A stretch of 64,000 nucleotides of DNA, taken from the NCBI GenBank assembly GCA_026705465.1, contig JAPPAP010000029.1, positions 1 through 64,000 of the forward strand, given 5' to 3'. The first letter of the stretch is position 1. Every line of letters starts with the position of its first letter. A model generated the notes under the pieces. It was given only the letters and a program-made list of their open reading frames with translations. It was not told the DNA's origin and made no database searches. The stretch comes from a bacterium (lineage in GTDB: Bacteria; Actinomycetota; Acidimicrobiia; Acidimicrobiales; Bin134). This document shows positions 54,328-63,516 of the stretch, piece after piece. Both the position numbers and the translations under genes were made by a program.

Positions 54328-55674
54328 GTGGCCGAGAACGCCGTCGGGCGGCTGGAGCATGACGACGGCGGGATCGTCGGTGGACCTCTTCTTGAGACGG
54401 GGCCCAAGGGACGCGGCCTAGGCGCGGCCCGAGCCTTGCTGGTGGGAATGCTGTTCATTCAGGTGGGCGGCGGCCTCCAGGGAGTGCTGCTGGGGGTGCG
54501 AACCGAGTCGGAGGGGTTCGGCCTGGCGGTCAGCGGCCTTGTCATGGCCTGCTTCTATCTGGGGTTCATGATCGGGACGCGACTGGCCGAGCATTTTCTC
54601 GCCGCGGTGGGCCACATCCGAGTGTTCGCCGCCTTGGCCTCGGTGGCCTCCGCGGTTTCCATCCTCCATCTGCTGTGGATCAATCCCGCCGCTTGGGCGC
54701 TGCTGCGGATGCTGTTCGGGCTGTGCATCGCCGGCGTCTTGGTGGTGGTGGAGTCGTGGCTCAACGACATGGCCACCAACGCCACCCGGGGGCGCCTGCT
54801 GTCGATGTACATGGTGTCGTCGATGGGCGGGCTCACCCTGGGCCAGTTGCTGTTGAACGGGGGCGATCCGGCCGGATTCGAGCTGTTCGTGATCTCTTCG
54901 GCGCTCATCTCCGCCGCGCTGGTTCCCATCACGCTGTCGGCCACCAGCGCTCCCCCGCTGACCGTGCCCGAGCCGCTGTCGCTGCGTCAGCTCATCTCTC
55001 TGGCTCCCACTGGGGTGGTCACCGCCTTCTGTGCCGGTATCAGCCACGGGGCGCTGCTGGGGGTGGGGGCGGTGTACGCCGCTTACGAGGGACTGCCCAC
55101 CAGCCGGATCGCGCTGTTCCTGGTGTCGGCCACCGCCGGGGCCATCGCATTCCAATGGCCCGTGGGGTCGCTTTCCGATCGGGTGTCGCGTCGAGCAGTG
55201 ATCTTCGCGGTTGCCACCGCGGCCGCGGCCATCGCCGGGATCCTGCCTTTGGTCGAACCGGGATCAGCACTGTCGCTGGTGCTCGTTTTCTGCTTCGGCG
55301 GCGCCACCTTCCCGCTGTACTCGCTGGCCATGGCCCTGACCGGCGACTGGGTGCCGTCCTCGCAGTTGAACGGAGCCAGTGCCTCACTGGTGCGTATGGC
55401 CGGGGTGGGGTCGATAATCGGACCGGTGGCCGGCGGGGTGGTCATGTCTTTGACCGCCCCCTGGACCTTCTTTCTGGTGCTGGTAGGGGCCCATGCGGTG
55501 GTGGTGGCCTACACCGGGTGGCGGATCGTGGCCCGAGAAGGCGTGCCGGTTGACGAGCAGGGCGAGTGCGTGCCGTGGTCTACGCGGGCATCAGCCATGG
55601 CCGTGAACCTGCTGCGACGCCCGCCACGGCCCTTCTGGCGCAACGGCGGAACTGGCCCCGGCAAGGCCGCTTAG
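54328..55674 (+). CDS. MFS transporter
   Basis: This 448-aa protein has about twelve hydrophobic helices after a 30-residue cytoplasmic N-terminus. The loop 'GFMIGTRLAEHFLAAVGHIRVFAAL' and the second-half loop 'WPVGSLSDRVSRRAVIFAVA' are the G-x-L-x-D-R-x-x-R-R motif A of the major facilitator superfamily. It resembles YcaD-like and other uncharacterised MFS members. The substrate cannot be told. The GTG start has TAGGCT 8 nt upstream. It precedes the toxin-like gene by 46 nt on the same strand. Confidence 0.9.
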   Translation: MAENAVGRLEHDDGGIVGGPLLETGPKGRGLGAARALLVGMLFIQVGGGLQGVLLGVRTESEGFGLAVSGLVMACFYLGFMIGTRLAEHFLAAVGHIRVFAALASVASAVSILHLLWINPAAWALLRMLFGLCIAGVLVVVESWLNDMATNATRGRLLSMYMVSSMGGLTLGQLLLNGGDPAGFELFVISSALISAALVPITLSATSAPPLTVPEPLSLRQLISLAPTGVVTAFCAGISHGALLGVGAVYAAYEGLPTSRIALFLVSATAGAIAFQWPVGSLSDRVSRRAVIFAVATAAAAIAGILPLVEPGSALSLVLVFCFGGATFPLYSLAMALTGDWVPSSQLNGASASLVRMAGVGSIIGPVAGGVVMSLTAPWTFFLVLVGAHAVVVAYTGWRIVAREGVPVDEQGECVPWSTRASAMAVNLLRRPPRPFWRNGGTGPGKAA

Positions 55675-55720
55675 CCAATTGCCTATAGTCAGTGTCAAAT
55701 AATTTCCCTATATTCCATGT

Positions 55721-56824
55721 ATGCCCACTGTGGGAATGGATGCCGAGGCGGCCTTTGGACTGGCCATCGACTACCTGGCCGCCGCTGATGAGATCGACCT
55801 GCGGCGCCAACGGTGGGCCGCGGTGGTGGCCGAGGTGGAGTATTGGATAGGGGGTGAGCAGTACCCGGTGGAGCTGTCGCTGGGAGGGATCGCCCAGCAG
55901 CTCCGAGTCGACTCGGGGGACATCTCCCAGCGAGCGCAGATGATCCTGCTCGGCCCTGAAGGGCTGAACCTGGCTCTGTGGGCTATCGAGGTTCTGCGCA
56001 ACACACCGGAGGCGTGGGGAGGCGACCACATCGTGTCGCGGGGCGACCTGGAGGGCTTCGTCACCCGCACCGACGAGCTGGGCGAGGCATCCCGGATCCT
56101 GCTCACCAACCCCAGCCTGTTCACCATGGTGGACACGGCCCGCAACAACAGCGATTACCTGTCCGATCCCACTGAGGGGTTCTCGGCCAGCGGCGGGGAC
56201 GGGCGCATCAGCCTCGACGACCTCGATGCTTTCGAGGCCAAAATGTCGGCCTTTACCACCCTGCTGCCCTACTTGGCTGCCATTGACACCGCGGCCCAGG
56301 GCGACCCGACCAAGGCCGACCGGTTCCTGTCCAAAGCCGACTTCGAGGCCATCGCCGCCGATGCCAGCCTGCCCCCGGAGGTACGGGAAGCGGCTGCCAC
56401 GGTCATCGCTCACGGGGCCTACCACCGCAAAGACGGCTTCGGCTGGGACGACGTGGGGTTCTGGGCTATGGAAGCGGCCGGGGTGCTGCCGGTGGTGGGC
56501 GAGATCGTGGACACCACGCGCGCGCTGTATGCGCTGAGCCAGGGCGACTGGCGCTCGGCGCTGATGTTCGCCGGGAGGGTGGCCATGCCCTTGGGAACCG
56601 GCAAGACGCTGAGTGCGGCCCGGGCGCTAGTTGAGATGGGCCGCCGTCGGGCGTTCAAAGAGATGCAGTACTACACCATCACCCAGTCGGCAGAGAAGGC
56701 CAAGAAAAGGGCGGTCAAGACCGTGCGGAAGAAGGCCACCAGCAAGGCCAAGGACACCTATCAGGATTGGCGGGACGACTCTCCGGAGGGATTCGAATAC
56801 TTGTCATCTGTGCCCCGCCCATAG
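55721..56824 (+). CDS. Unrecognised protein with EF-hand-like and pre-toxin-like regions
   Basis: This 367-aa protein has no signal peptide and no assigned full-length family. Residues 60-150 are helical ('GGIAQQLRVDSGDISQRAQMILLGPEGLNLALWAIEVL'). Around 155-170 lies an EF-hand-like loop (SGGDGRISLDDLDAFEAKM), repeated loosely at about 200 (DRFLSKADFEAIAAD). Residues 245-300 ('WAMEAAGVLPVVGEIVDTTRALYALSQGDWRSALMFAGRVAMPLGTGKTL') resemble the pre-toxin segment that precedes C-terminal toxins in polymorphic toxins. The tail is basic (KKRAVKTVRKKATSKAK) with no recognisable catalytic domain. TATATT (55709-55714) lies 6 nt before the ATG in an unusually A+T-rich promoter. Confidence 0.6.
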   Translation: MPTVGMDAEAAFGLAIDYLAAADEIDLRRQRWAAVVAEVEYWIGGEQYPVELSLGGIAQQLRVDSGDISQRAQMILLGPEGLNLALWAIEVLRNTPEAWGGDHIVSRGDLEGFVTRTDELGEASRILLTNPSLFTMVDTARNNSDYLSDPTEGFSASGGDGRISLDDLDAFEAKMSAFTTLLPYLAAIDTAAQGDPTKADRFLSKADFEAIAADASLPPEVREAAATVIAHGAYHRKDGFGWDDVGFWAMEAAGVLPVVGEIVDTTRALYALSQGDWRSALMFAGRVAMPLGTGKTLSAARALVEMGRRRAFKEMQYYTITQSAEKAKKRAVKTVRKKATSKAKDTYQDWRDDSPEGFEYLSSVPRP

Positions 56825-56833
56825 GCTTGTCGT

Positions 56834-57733
56834 ATGGTCTCGGAGCTGTTCGACGCCGAGGTGTGGAAGCCAGTTGAGGGATTTGACCTGTCCGACGTGA
56901 CCTATCACCGGGCCGTGAACCAGGCCACGGTGCGAATTGCCTTTGACCGCCCCGAGGTGCGCAACGCCTTTCGCCCCCACACGGTGGACGAGCTGTATCG
57001 CACGCTGGACCACGCTCGCATGACGCCCGACGTGGGCACCGTGTTGCTCACCGGCAATGGGCCGTCGCCGACGGATGGCGGTTGGGCGTTCAGCTCCGGG
57101 GGCGACCAGCGCATACGGGGAGCCGACGGCTATCAGTACGCCAGCGGCGAGACCGCCGACACGGTGGACGACGCCCGCACCGGGCGCCTGCACATCCTGG
57201 AAGTGCAGCGCCTCATCCGGTTCATGCCCAAGGTGGTGATTGCCGTGGTGCCGGGGTGGGCAGCCGGCGGGGGCCACAGCCTGCACGTGGTGAGCGACAT
57301 GACCTTGGCATCGGCCGAACACGCCATGTTCAAGCAGACCGACGCCGATGTGGCCAGCTTTGACGGCGGCTTCGGGTCGGCCTACCTGGCCCGCCAAGTG
57401 GGTCAGAAGCGAGCCCGGGAAGTGTTCTTCGTGGGCAAGGCCTACACCGCGGCCGAGGCTTACGAGATGGGCATGGTCAACGCAGTGGTGCCCCACGCCG
57501 AGCTGGAGCAGGTGGCCTTGGAGTGGGCCGCGGCGGTGAACGCCAAGAGCCCCACCGCTCAGCGCATGCTGAAGTTCGCCTTTAACCTCATCGACGATGG
57601 GCTGGTGGGCCAGCAGGTGTTCGCCGGGGAGGCCACCCGGCTGGCCTACAGCACCGACGAGGCTGCCGAGGGCCGGGATTCATTCCTCGAGAAGCGCGAC
57701 GCCGATTTCTCCAAGTTCCCGTACCACTTCTAG
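56834..57733 (+). CDS. menB: 1,4-dihydroxy-2-naphthoyl-CoA synthase
   Basis: This 299-aa crotonase-fold enzyme cyclises O-succinylbenzoyl-CoA in menaquinone synthesis. It matches the mycobacterial MenB pattern throughout: 'RPEVRNAFRPHTVDELYRTLDHARMTPDVGTVLLTGNGPSPTDGGWAFSSGGDQRIRGADGYQY', oxyanion-hole 'VVIAVVPGWAAGGGHSLHVVSDMTLAS', 'KQTDADVASFDGGFGSAYLARQVGQKRAREVFF', and the C-terminal 'TDEAAEGRDSFLEKRDADFSKFPYHF'. TAGGCT (56822-56827), overlapping the previous stop codon, lies 6 nt before the ATG. No other men gene is in the window. Confidence 0.95.
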   Translation: MVSELFDAEVWKPVEGFDLSDVTYHRAVNQATVRIAFDRPEVRNAFRPHTVDELYRTLDHARMTPDVGTVLLTGNGPSPTDGGWAFSSGGDQRIRGADGYQYASGETADTVDDARTGRLHILEVQRLIRFMPKVVIAVVPGWAAGGGHSLHVVSDMTLASAEHAMFKQTDADVASFDGGFGSAYLARQVGQKRAREVFFVGKAYTAAEAYEMGMVNAVVPHAELEQVALEWAAAVNAKSPTAQRMLKFAFNLIDDGLVGQQVFAGEATRLAYSTDEAAEGRDSFLEKRDADFSKFPYHF

Positions 57734-57769
57734 TTCTGTTGTTGATCTAGCCCTGGTTAGGGTTCGGCC

Positions 57770-58603
57770 ATGGCCGACTCCCCTGCTGCTGATCCCACCA
57801 CCGACCCCAAGTTCGCCCCGAGGCCCGACTCGGCGTCGCTGGGCGCGGCCACGATGTTCGACCTGTCGGGGCGGGTGGCAATCGTCACCGGGGGGAGCAG
57901 AGGCATCGGTTTGTCCATCGCCCACGGATTCGCCGCCCAAGGCGCCAAAGTGGTGGTGGCCAGCCGCAAGGCCGACGCCTGCGACGCCGCGGTGACCGAG
58001 GTCGCCGAGGCCGGGGGCGAGGCGGTGGCTGTGCCCACCCACATGGGCGACCTCGACAGCGTCAGCCGGCTGGTCGACGCCACCCTGGAGCACTACGGCC
58101 AGATCGACATCTTGGTGAACAACGCCGCCAATCCGCTGGGCCTGCCCATGGAGGACATCACCCCTGAAGCGTGGGAGAGCTCGTTCAGCGTGAACCTGCG
58201 AGGCCCGTTCTTCTTGTTCCAGCGCTGCTTGCCGTCACTGCTGGAGTCCGACCACGCCTCGGTCATCAACGTGATCTCGGTGGGGGCCTTTATTGCCGGA
58301 GGGAACACCTCCATGTATTCGGCAGCCAAGGCCGGGCTTTTGTCGTTCACCCGGTCGATGGCCGGGGTGTTCTCCCCCCAGGGCGTCAGGGTGAACGCCA
58401 TCGCTCCCGGCACCGTAGACACCACCATGACCCGCAACTCCGGCCCTGAGGCCATGGGCCGCATGTCCGTCCTCAGCTATATCGGCCGCATCGGTCACCC
58501 CGACGAACTGGTCGGCGCTGCCCTCCTCTTGGCCTCTGACGCTGGCAGCTACATCACCGGCCAATGCATCATCGTCGATGGCGGCTTCGTCCCCCCGAGG
58601 TGA
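57770..58603 (+). CDS. Short-chain dehydrogenase/reductase (SDR)
   Basis: This 277-aa classical SDR has a 25-residue leader, then the NAD(P) motif 'VAIVTGGSRGIGLSIAHGFAAQGAKVVVASRK', 'NNAANPLG', the catalytic Ser in 'NVISVGAFIAGGNTSMYSAAKAGLLSF' with Y-x-x-x-K, and the C-terminal 'GRIGHPDELVGAALLLASDAGSYITGQCIIVDGGF'. R/K in the first loop suggests NADP. The substrate is unknown. TAGGGT lies 6 nt before the ATG. It ends 3 nt from the convergent amidohydrolase, with no room for a terminator. Confidence 0.94.
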   Translation: MADSPAADPTTDPKFAPRPDSASLGAATMFDLSGRVAIVTGGSRGIGLSIAHGFAAQGAKVVVASRKADACDAAVTEVAEAGGEAVAVPTHMGDLDSVSRLVDATLEHYGQIDILVNNAANPLGLPMEDITPEAWESSFSVNLRGPFFLFQRCLPSLLESDHASVINVISVGAFIAGGNTSMYSAAKAGLLSFTRSMAGVFSPQGVRVNAIAPGTVDTTMTRNSGPEAMGRMSVLSYIGRIGHPDELVGAALLLASDAGSYITGQCIIVDGGFVPPR

Positions 58604-58606
58604 GGG

Positions 58607-59800
58607 TTAGGAGACTTTGAAGAGGGTGGCGGCGTTGTCGCGCATGATTTGGCGCTGCTCGGGCTCGGGGCGGTTGGCGATGAGGTTGATGAAGGAGTTG
58701 GGATCGGCGATTCCCTCGGGGTGGGGGTGGTCGGAGCCGAACAGCACTTGGGAGGCACCGATGCGGTCGGCCAGAGCCTCCACGTCGTCCTCGGGGTAGG
58801 GGGATACGAAGCAGCACTGCTTGAAGATCTCGCTCATGCGCCCGGCAGGGCGGCCGGCGGGCCAAGGGCCGAAGCGGGCCATGCCCTTCTTCTTGTCCAT
58901 GAGGGTGAGCAGGTAGTGGACCCAGTCGGAGCCGTTCTCGATGCTCAAGAAGTTAAGGTTGGGGAAGCGGGCGTGCATGTTGCCGTACAGCAGCGCCCCG
59001 TACGTCTCCATGATGGGGCGATCACCGTGGAGGAAGGCCCATTGGAAGGCCGACATCTCCCGCACGTTGGCCACCGGGTCGTCGCCCATGCGCACGGCCA
59101 GATCCCCGTAGCGCAGATCGGAGATGTGGAACGCCACCGGGATCTGGGCCTCGTTGAGGCGGGCCCAGAACGCGTCGTAGTAAGGGTCGGCGATCGAGCG
59201 GCCCTCGCCGCCCCACGGGCAAGGCCGCAGGTGCACGATGCGGGCCCCGGCCTCCAGCACCCGGTCGAGCTCTTCGATGGCCTGCTCCCGTTCCAGCAGC
59301 GACAGCAGCGGCGGGGTGAACAGCCGGTCTTGGTGGACGTAGCCCCAGTCGTCCTCCAGCCACCGGTTGAAGGCCCGCAGGTTGGCGTAGGTCTGTTCGA
59401 CGTCGTCGACCATGTACTCCTCCACCGACACCCCGAAGGTGGGCAGCAAGATGGCCCACTCCACGCCCTGGGAATCAAGCAGATCGAGGCGGGCGTCGGG
59501 CTGTTTGTAGGCAGCCAGCATGTTCTCGGCGGTATAGGCGTCGCCCCAGCTCAGATCGGGGTTGTCGCGCTTGGCCTTGAACATCTCGTACATGGAGCCC
59601 GGTGCATTGGTCTTGTCGAACTTCACATGCATGAAGTTGTAGGGCTGGTCGCCTACTTTGACCTCCCACTCCCCGTCGGGCTGCTGAGCAGCCGTGATGG
59701 CCTTGTCACGGAAGCGGGACTCGATATGGCGGCTGAAGCAGTCGGGCGCCTCGTAGTAGTGGTTGTCGGAGTCGAACGTGCGGTAGCCGAGAGCGGCCAT
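58607..59800 (-). CDS. Amidohydrolase 2-family metal-dependent hydrolase/decarboxylase
   Basis: This 397-aa TIM-barrel protein begins 'GYRTFDSDNHYYEAPDCFSRHI', where D-x-D-x-H-x-x-E is the modified HxH metal site of the amidohydrolase-2 group. It has 'PVAFHISDL' with the third His and 'GASQVLFGSDHPHPEGI' with the C-terminal Asp. Many relatives are decarboxylases or hydrolases of aromatic and terpenoid catabolism. TAAGCT (59808-59813) lies 7 nt before the ATG inside the end of the CPBP gene, so it may also have its own promoter. Confidence 0.88.
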   Translation of the reverse strand: MAALGYRTFDSDNHYYEAPDCFSRHIESRFRDKAITAAQQPDGEWEVKVGDQPYNFMHVKFDKTNAPGSMYEMFKAKRDNPDLSWGDAYTAENMLAAYKQPDARLDLLDSQGVEWAILLPTFGVSVEEYMVDDVEQTYANLRAFNRWLEDDWGYVHQDRLFTPPLLSLLEREQAIEELDRVLEAGARIVHLRPCPWGGEGRSIADPYYDAFWARLNEAQIPVAFHISDLRYGDLAVRMGDDPVANVREMSAFQWAFLHGDRPIMETYGALLYGNMHARFPNLNFLSIENGSDWVHYLLTLMDKKKGMARFGPWPAGRPAGRMSEIFKQCCFVSPYPEDDVEALADRIGASQVLFGSDHPHPEGIADPNSFINLIANRPEPEQRQIMRDNAATLFKVS

Positions 59801-59805
59801 GCGAT

Positions 59806-60585
59806 TCAGCTTACGGCCAATACGAGTAGATCAATGGTCAGCGCGACGGCGAAGTGGAGGGCGGCGCCTAGGTACACCGAGCCGGTGCGGAGGCTGAGGA
59901 AGCCGAGGACGGTGCCGGCGACAATGGACCCGAGGGCCTCGGCCAGGGGCTTCGTGAGGTGGATCATCACGTAGGGGATGAGAGCGATGAACACGGCCAT
60001 GGCCCCAAAGCGGCGGGCCAGGCCGTGGACCAGCACCCCGCGGAAGAAGAACTCGAGGGCCAAGAACTGCCCGGCGTACACCGCCTGCCAGATGTAGAAG
60101 CGAGGCCAGTAGCCGATGCCGGGGGGCGGTTCGTAGAACGGGTAGGTGTCCTGGAATTCGCCGTTGAAGCTGGCCGCCACCACGAACGGCAACAACAGCA
60201 GGTAGAGGCCCAGGTAAAGCGGCGCGTGGCGGCGGAGCTCGGGGCCGGCTTTAAGGCCGAGGTCGCGTAGGCGGGTGCGCAGCACGTACCGGGCTACCAG
60301 CACAGCGGGCGCCACATACACCACCCACCGGAACAGCCCCCAGTAGATACGGCGGTTGAACGAGGCGTGTTCCGATTGGCCCAGGGCCCGGTCGAACCGG
60401 TTGGACAGTCCGTCGAGGGCCACGCCGTCGAGGGCAGTAGTCAGCCAGTCGGTGGTGGACGACAGTCCGCCGTAGCGGATGGCGATGACGGTGCCGATGG
60501 CCAGCAGGATCAGCACGACCGCGTTGCGGTCGAGTTCCCCCGGCGCCGGAGCCGCGGCCCGAATCCGACCGCTGATCCCGCTCAT
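59806..60585 (-). CDS. CPBP-family intramembrane glutamic endopeptidase
   Basis: This 259-aa membrane protein has about seven helices. The CPBP/Abi motifs are E-F-F-F-R in 'AGQFLALEFFFRGVLVHGL' (the usual EExxxR has Leu at the first position) and 'IPYVMIHLTKPLAEALGSIVAGTVLGFLSLRTGS', holding the conserved His. Related proteins process prenylated proteins, modify bacteriocins or have unknown roles. The N-terminus is cytoplasmic and basic. It lies 25 nt after the SDR and 5 nt before the amidohydrolase, on the same strand, so it probably shares their transcript. Confidence 0.85.
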   Translation of the reverse strand: MSGISGRIRAAAPAPGELDRNAVVLILLAIGTVIAIRYGGLSSTTDWLTTALDGVALDGLSNRFDRALGQSEHASFNRRIYWGLFRWVVYVAPAVLVARYVLRTRLRDLGLKAGPELRRHAPLYLGLYLLLLPFVVAASFNGEFQDTYPFYEPPPGIGYWPRFYIWQAVYAGQFLALEFFFRGVLVHGLARRFGAMAVFIALIPYVMIHLTKPLAEALGSIVAGTVLGFLSLRTGSVYLGAALHFAVALTIDLLVLAVS

Positions 60586-60610
60586 CGGCCAGGACTCAAG
60601 GGGCCAAGGG

Positions 60611-61375
60611 TCACGGGGTGAGGTACCACCCGCCGGAGATGTTGATCACCTGGCCGGTGATGTGGGCCGACTCGTCGCTGCACAGAAAGGCGATGGTGTT
60701 GGACACGTCCTCGGGCTCGCCGTGGCGGCGCAGCGGGGTCTCCTCCTTGAACGATTCGTAGTGCTCGGCTTGGGCGTCCACCCACTTGGAGCGGATCAGG
60801 CCAGGGGCCACCGCGTTGGCCCGGATGTTGTAGGGCCCGCCCTCGATGGCCGCTCCCCGGGTCACCTCGTTGAGCGCGGCCTTGGCCGCGGCGTACGGCC
60901 CCTCCCGACCATTGCCCCCCAGATAGGCGGCCACGGAAGACACATTCACGATGCGTCCCCACTGGCGATCCCGCATGGCCCCAATGGTCCGCCAGATCAG
61001 CCACCAACAGGCGGTGAGGTCCACGCCGATGACCCAGTCCCAATCCTCGGGCTTGTAGTCGAAGATGCTGCCCTGCACGTTGACCGCTGCGCTGTTGACC
61101 AGGATGTCCACTGACCCCATCTGGGCGTAGACCTCGTCCATGGTCTTGGCCATGTGCTCCCGGTCGCCGATGTCGGCCACCGCGGCCATCACCGGCACGT
61201 CGTAGGCCTCCCGCAGGGCCTCAGCCGTCTCATGGGTGCGGCGCTCGTGGTTGTCCAGCACCACGATCCCGGCCCCATACGAGGCCAGCGTCCGGCAGGT
61301 GGTGGACCCTATGGCCGCCCCTGCCGCCCCCGTGACCAACGCCACCCGACCGGCAAACTCATTCTCCGCAGGCAT
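60611..61375 (-). CDS. Short-chain dehydrogenase/reductase (SDR)
   Basis: This 254-aa classical SDR has 'RVALVTGAAGAAIGSTTCRTLASYGAGIVVLDNHERR', where the Gly motif is a slightly altered TGAAGAAIG. 'DILVNSAAVN', catalytic 'IVNVSSVAAYLGGNGREGPYAAAKAALNEVTRG' and the C-terminal 'FLCSDESAHITGQVINISGGWYLTP' follow. Asp at the end of strand 2 suggests NAD. TACCAT lies 6 nt before the ATG. The frame is open another 600 nt upstream through the synthetase gene, but those residues do not belong to an SDR. Confidence 0.92.
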   Translation of the reverse strand: MPAENEFAGRVALVTGAAGAAIGSTTCRTLASYGAGIVVLDNHERRTHETAEALREAYDVPVMAAVADIGDREHMAKTMDEVYAQMGSVDILVNSAAVNVQGSIFDYKPEDWDWVIGVDLTACWWLIWRTIGAMRDRQWGRIVNVSSVAAYLGGNGREGPYAAAKAALNEVTRGAAIEGGPYNIRANAVAPGLIRSKWVDAQAEHYESFKEETPLRRHGEPEDVSNTIAFLCSDESAHITGQVINISGGWYLTP

Positions 61376-61388
61376 GGGGCGATGGTAG

Positions 61389-63515
61389 CTATCCGGTGAG
61401 GGCGCGGTTGCGGGCGTGGCGTTTGGCGGCAGCAACGGCCGCCATGGCCTCGTCGAAGCGGGTGAAGGCGGGGAGGTTGGCGTCGAGGCAGGTTTGCTGG
61501 ATGCGGGCGGCGGTCTCGGGCGGAGCGCAGTCGAGGTTGCGCAGTACCAGGCACAGACGGGTTTGGGGCCAGCAGCGGGCGGCGGTGGTCTCGATGATGG
61601 GGAACAGGCGCTCGATGCCGTCGCCGGCATAGCTGAAAAACGCCTGCACGTTGGAGTGAACCACCACGTCGGGATAGGGCTGGATCTCAAGGATGGGATC
61701 GAGGGCTTTGACCAGCACATCGGGGTCGGAAACGGGACCGAAGCCGATCTCGATGGGGTTGCGGATGCTGGTACCCACCCCGTAGCCCAGATCCCTGACC
61801 GCCTGCTGGCCCTGGTCGCTGACCGTGGTGGTGACCAGGCCGGCCCGGTCGGCGGCGTCGGTGCCCAGGACCGATGCTCCACCACCCACGCCCAGCACCA
61901 GAGTGTCGGGGTCGCCGCTAATGTCGGCGTCGGCCCAGCGCTGGAGATAGGCCATCGCGGCCAGTAACTCCTCCAGAGTGCCGACAATGCTGACTCCGGC
62001 GGACGCGCTGAGGGCGTCCCAGATCCGGTGGTCGGCCACCAGTGCCCCGGTGTGCGAAACCGCCGCTCCCCTGCCCTGGTCGGTGCGGCCTCCCACCAAC
62101 ATCACTACCGGCTTGTGGCCTTTGGCCTTGTGCAGGGCATTGGCCAGTCGGGGGCCGTCGCGGGGATCTTCCAGGTAGACACCGATGATGCCGGTATCGG
62201 GATCGTTCACCAGCCACTCCAACAACTCGCCGGGAGTGACGTCCACACCGTTGCCGACGGTGCACAGTTTGGTGAAGCGGACACCCCGAACTGCCCCGCC
62301 TTTGACCATGTCGCCGGCCAGCCCCCCGCTCTGGGAGATCATGGCCACCCGGCCCACCTCGGTGGGGGCGTTGCGCAAGAAGGTCTGCCGCCCGGCCGGG
62401 CTGTAAGCCCCCAGGCAGTTGGGGCCGAGCACCCGCACTCCGGACTCCCGGGCCGCGGCAGCCAGCTCGTCTTCCAGGGCCGCGCCTTCAGCGCTGGCCT
62501 CGCGGAATCCGCCGCTGATCACATGGACGAATTGGGCTTTGCCCTTTGCTCCCCGCACCAGATCGCCGCAGGCCGCGGCGGGCACCGCGCCCACCACATA
62601 GTCCACATCGCCGTCGATGTCGGCCACCGAGGCAACCGCGGGCACCCCGTCGATCTCGGTGGCCTTGGGATGAACGGCCCACAGCGTGCCCGGTCCCCAG
62701 CCCAGCTCCTGGTAAGCGGTCAAAAAGGTGTTGCCGAACCCGGGCCGGCTCGTGGATGCCCCGGCCACCGCGATGCCCCGCGGAGCGAACAGCGGCCCGA
62801 AGTCGGTGGGCGGCGGCTCAGCGCGCACCTTGGCGGGGGCTTCCCAGAGGATGAGCCGGGCGTCCACGGCGATGGCACCGTCGGGGCTGGCGATGACCGG
62901 GTTGCACTCCAGCTCGGCCAAATAGTCGCCGAGGTGTACCGCCAGCCCGTCGGGGCCGGCCACGGCCAACAACAGCTCGATGAGCGACTCAACGTCCACG
63001 GGCGGCTGACCCCGAAACCCGCCCAACAGCTCGGCCCCCTTGAATCCGGTCACCATGGCCTCGGCGTCGGCTCGGGAGATGGGGGCCAGTCGCAGCACCA
63101 CCTCGTCGAGCACCTCGGTGAGGGTGCCGCCCAAACCGAGGGCAGCCACCGGTCCAAACGGGGGCCGGTCCACCACCCCAATCAGCAACTCCACCCCGGC
63201 CGCCGCCTGCTCCTCCACCAGGAACCCGTCAATACTCCCACCGGCTTCGGCCACCGCCACCGCCATTTGGGCGGCCTCGTAGTTCAGCTCGTAGGCGGCC
63301 ACCCCCATGCGCACGGCGCCCACATCGCTCTTGTGCACCACGCTGCCGCCGAAGCCCTTCAGCACCAGCGGCTCGCCCAGCCCATAGGCCGCCACCAAGT
63401 CAGCCAGCATCGAGGGGTTGGCCACCGCGTCGTCGTAAGCCGCCACCACGCCTTTGGGCACGGTGACCCCGGCGTCAGCCAGCAGCGCCTTGACCTCGGG
63501 CTCGGGAACGGTCAC
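61389..63515 (-). CDS. Acyl-CoA synthetase (ADP-forming), beta-alpha fusion
   Basis: This 708-aa protein of the acetate-CoA ligase (ADP-forming)/Pat-like family has the ATP-grasp beta part first (1 to about 225, 'LVLKGFGGSVVHKSDVGAVRMGV', 'FGPVAALGLGGTLTEVLDEVVLRLAP'). The alpha part follows, with a CoA-binding Rossmann domain (from about 240, 'RGIAVAGASTSRPGFGNTFLTAYQELGWG') and succinyl-CoA-ligase-like domains. 'GGRTDQGRGAAVSHTGALVADHRIW' carries the phospho-His. It forms or cleaves an acyl-CoA with ATP/ADP; the acyl group is unknown. The GTG start lies one base after the upstream amidohydrolase stop. Confidence 0.92.
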   Translation of the reverse strand: MTVPEPEVKALLADAGVTVPKGVVAAYDDAVANPSMLADLVAAYGLGEPLVLKGFGGSVVHKSDVGAVRMGVAAYELNYEAAQMAVAVAEAGGSIDGFLVEEQAAAGVELLIGVVDRPPFGPVAALGLGGTLTEVLDEVVLRLAPISRADAEAMVTGFKGAELLGGFRGQPPVDVESLIELLLAVAGPDGLAVHLGDYLAELECNPVIASPDGAIAVDARLILWEAPAKVRAEPPPTDFGPLFAPRGIAVAGASTSRPGFGNTFLTAYQELGWGPGTLWAVHPKATEIDGVPAVASVADIDGDVDYVVGAVPAAACGDLVRGAKGKAQFVHVISGGFREASAEGAALEDELAAAARESGVRVLGPNCLGAYSPAGRQTFLRNAPTEVGRVAMISQSGGLAGDMVKGGAVRGVRFTKLCTVGNGVDVTPGELLEWLVNDPDTGIIGVYLEDPRDGPRLANALHKAKGHKPVVMLVGGRTDQGRGAAVSHTGALVADHRIWDALSASAGVSIVGTLEELLAAMAYLQRWADADISGDPDTLVLGVGGGASVLGTDAADRAGLVTTTVSDQGQQAVRDLGYGVGTSIRNPIEIGFGPVSDPDVLVKALDPILEIQPYPDVVVHSNVQAFFSYAGDGIERLFPIIETTAARCWPQTRLCLVLRNLDCAPPETAARIQQTCLDANLPAFTRFDEAMAAVAAAKRHARNRALTG

Positions 63516-63516
63516 G

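Noticed and set aside
52071-54458. 795-codon open frame on the minus strand extending E1-alpha upstream
   Set aside because: The extra 1.4 kb is antisense to E2, with low-complexity composition. The E1-alpha ATG at 53048 has a strong ribosome-binding site and gives the family length.
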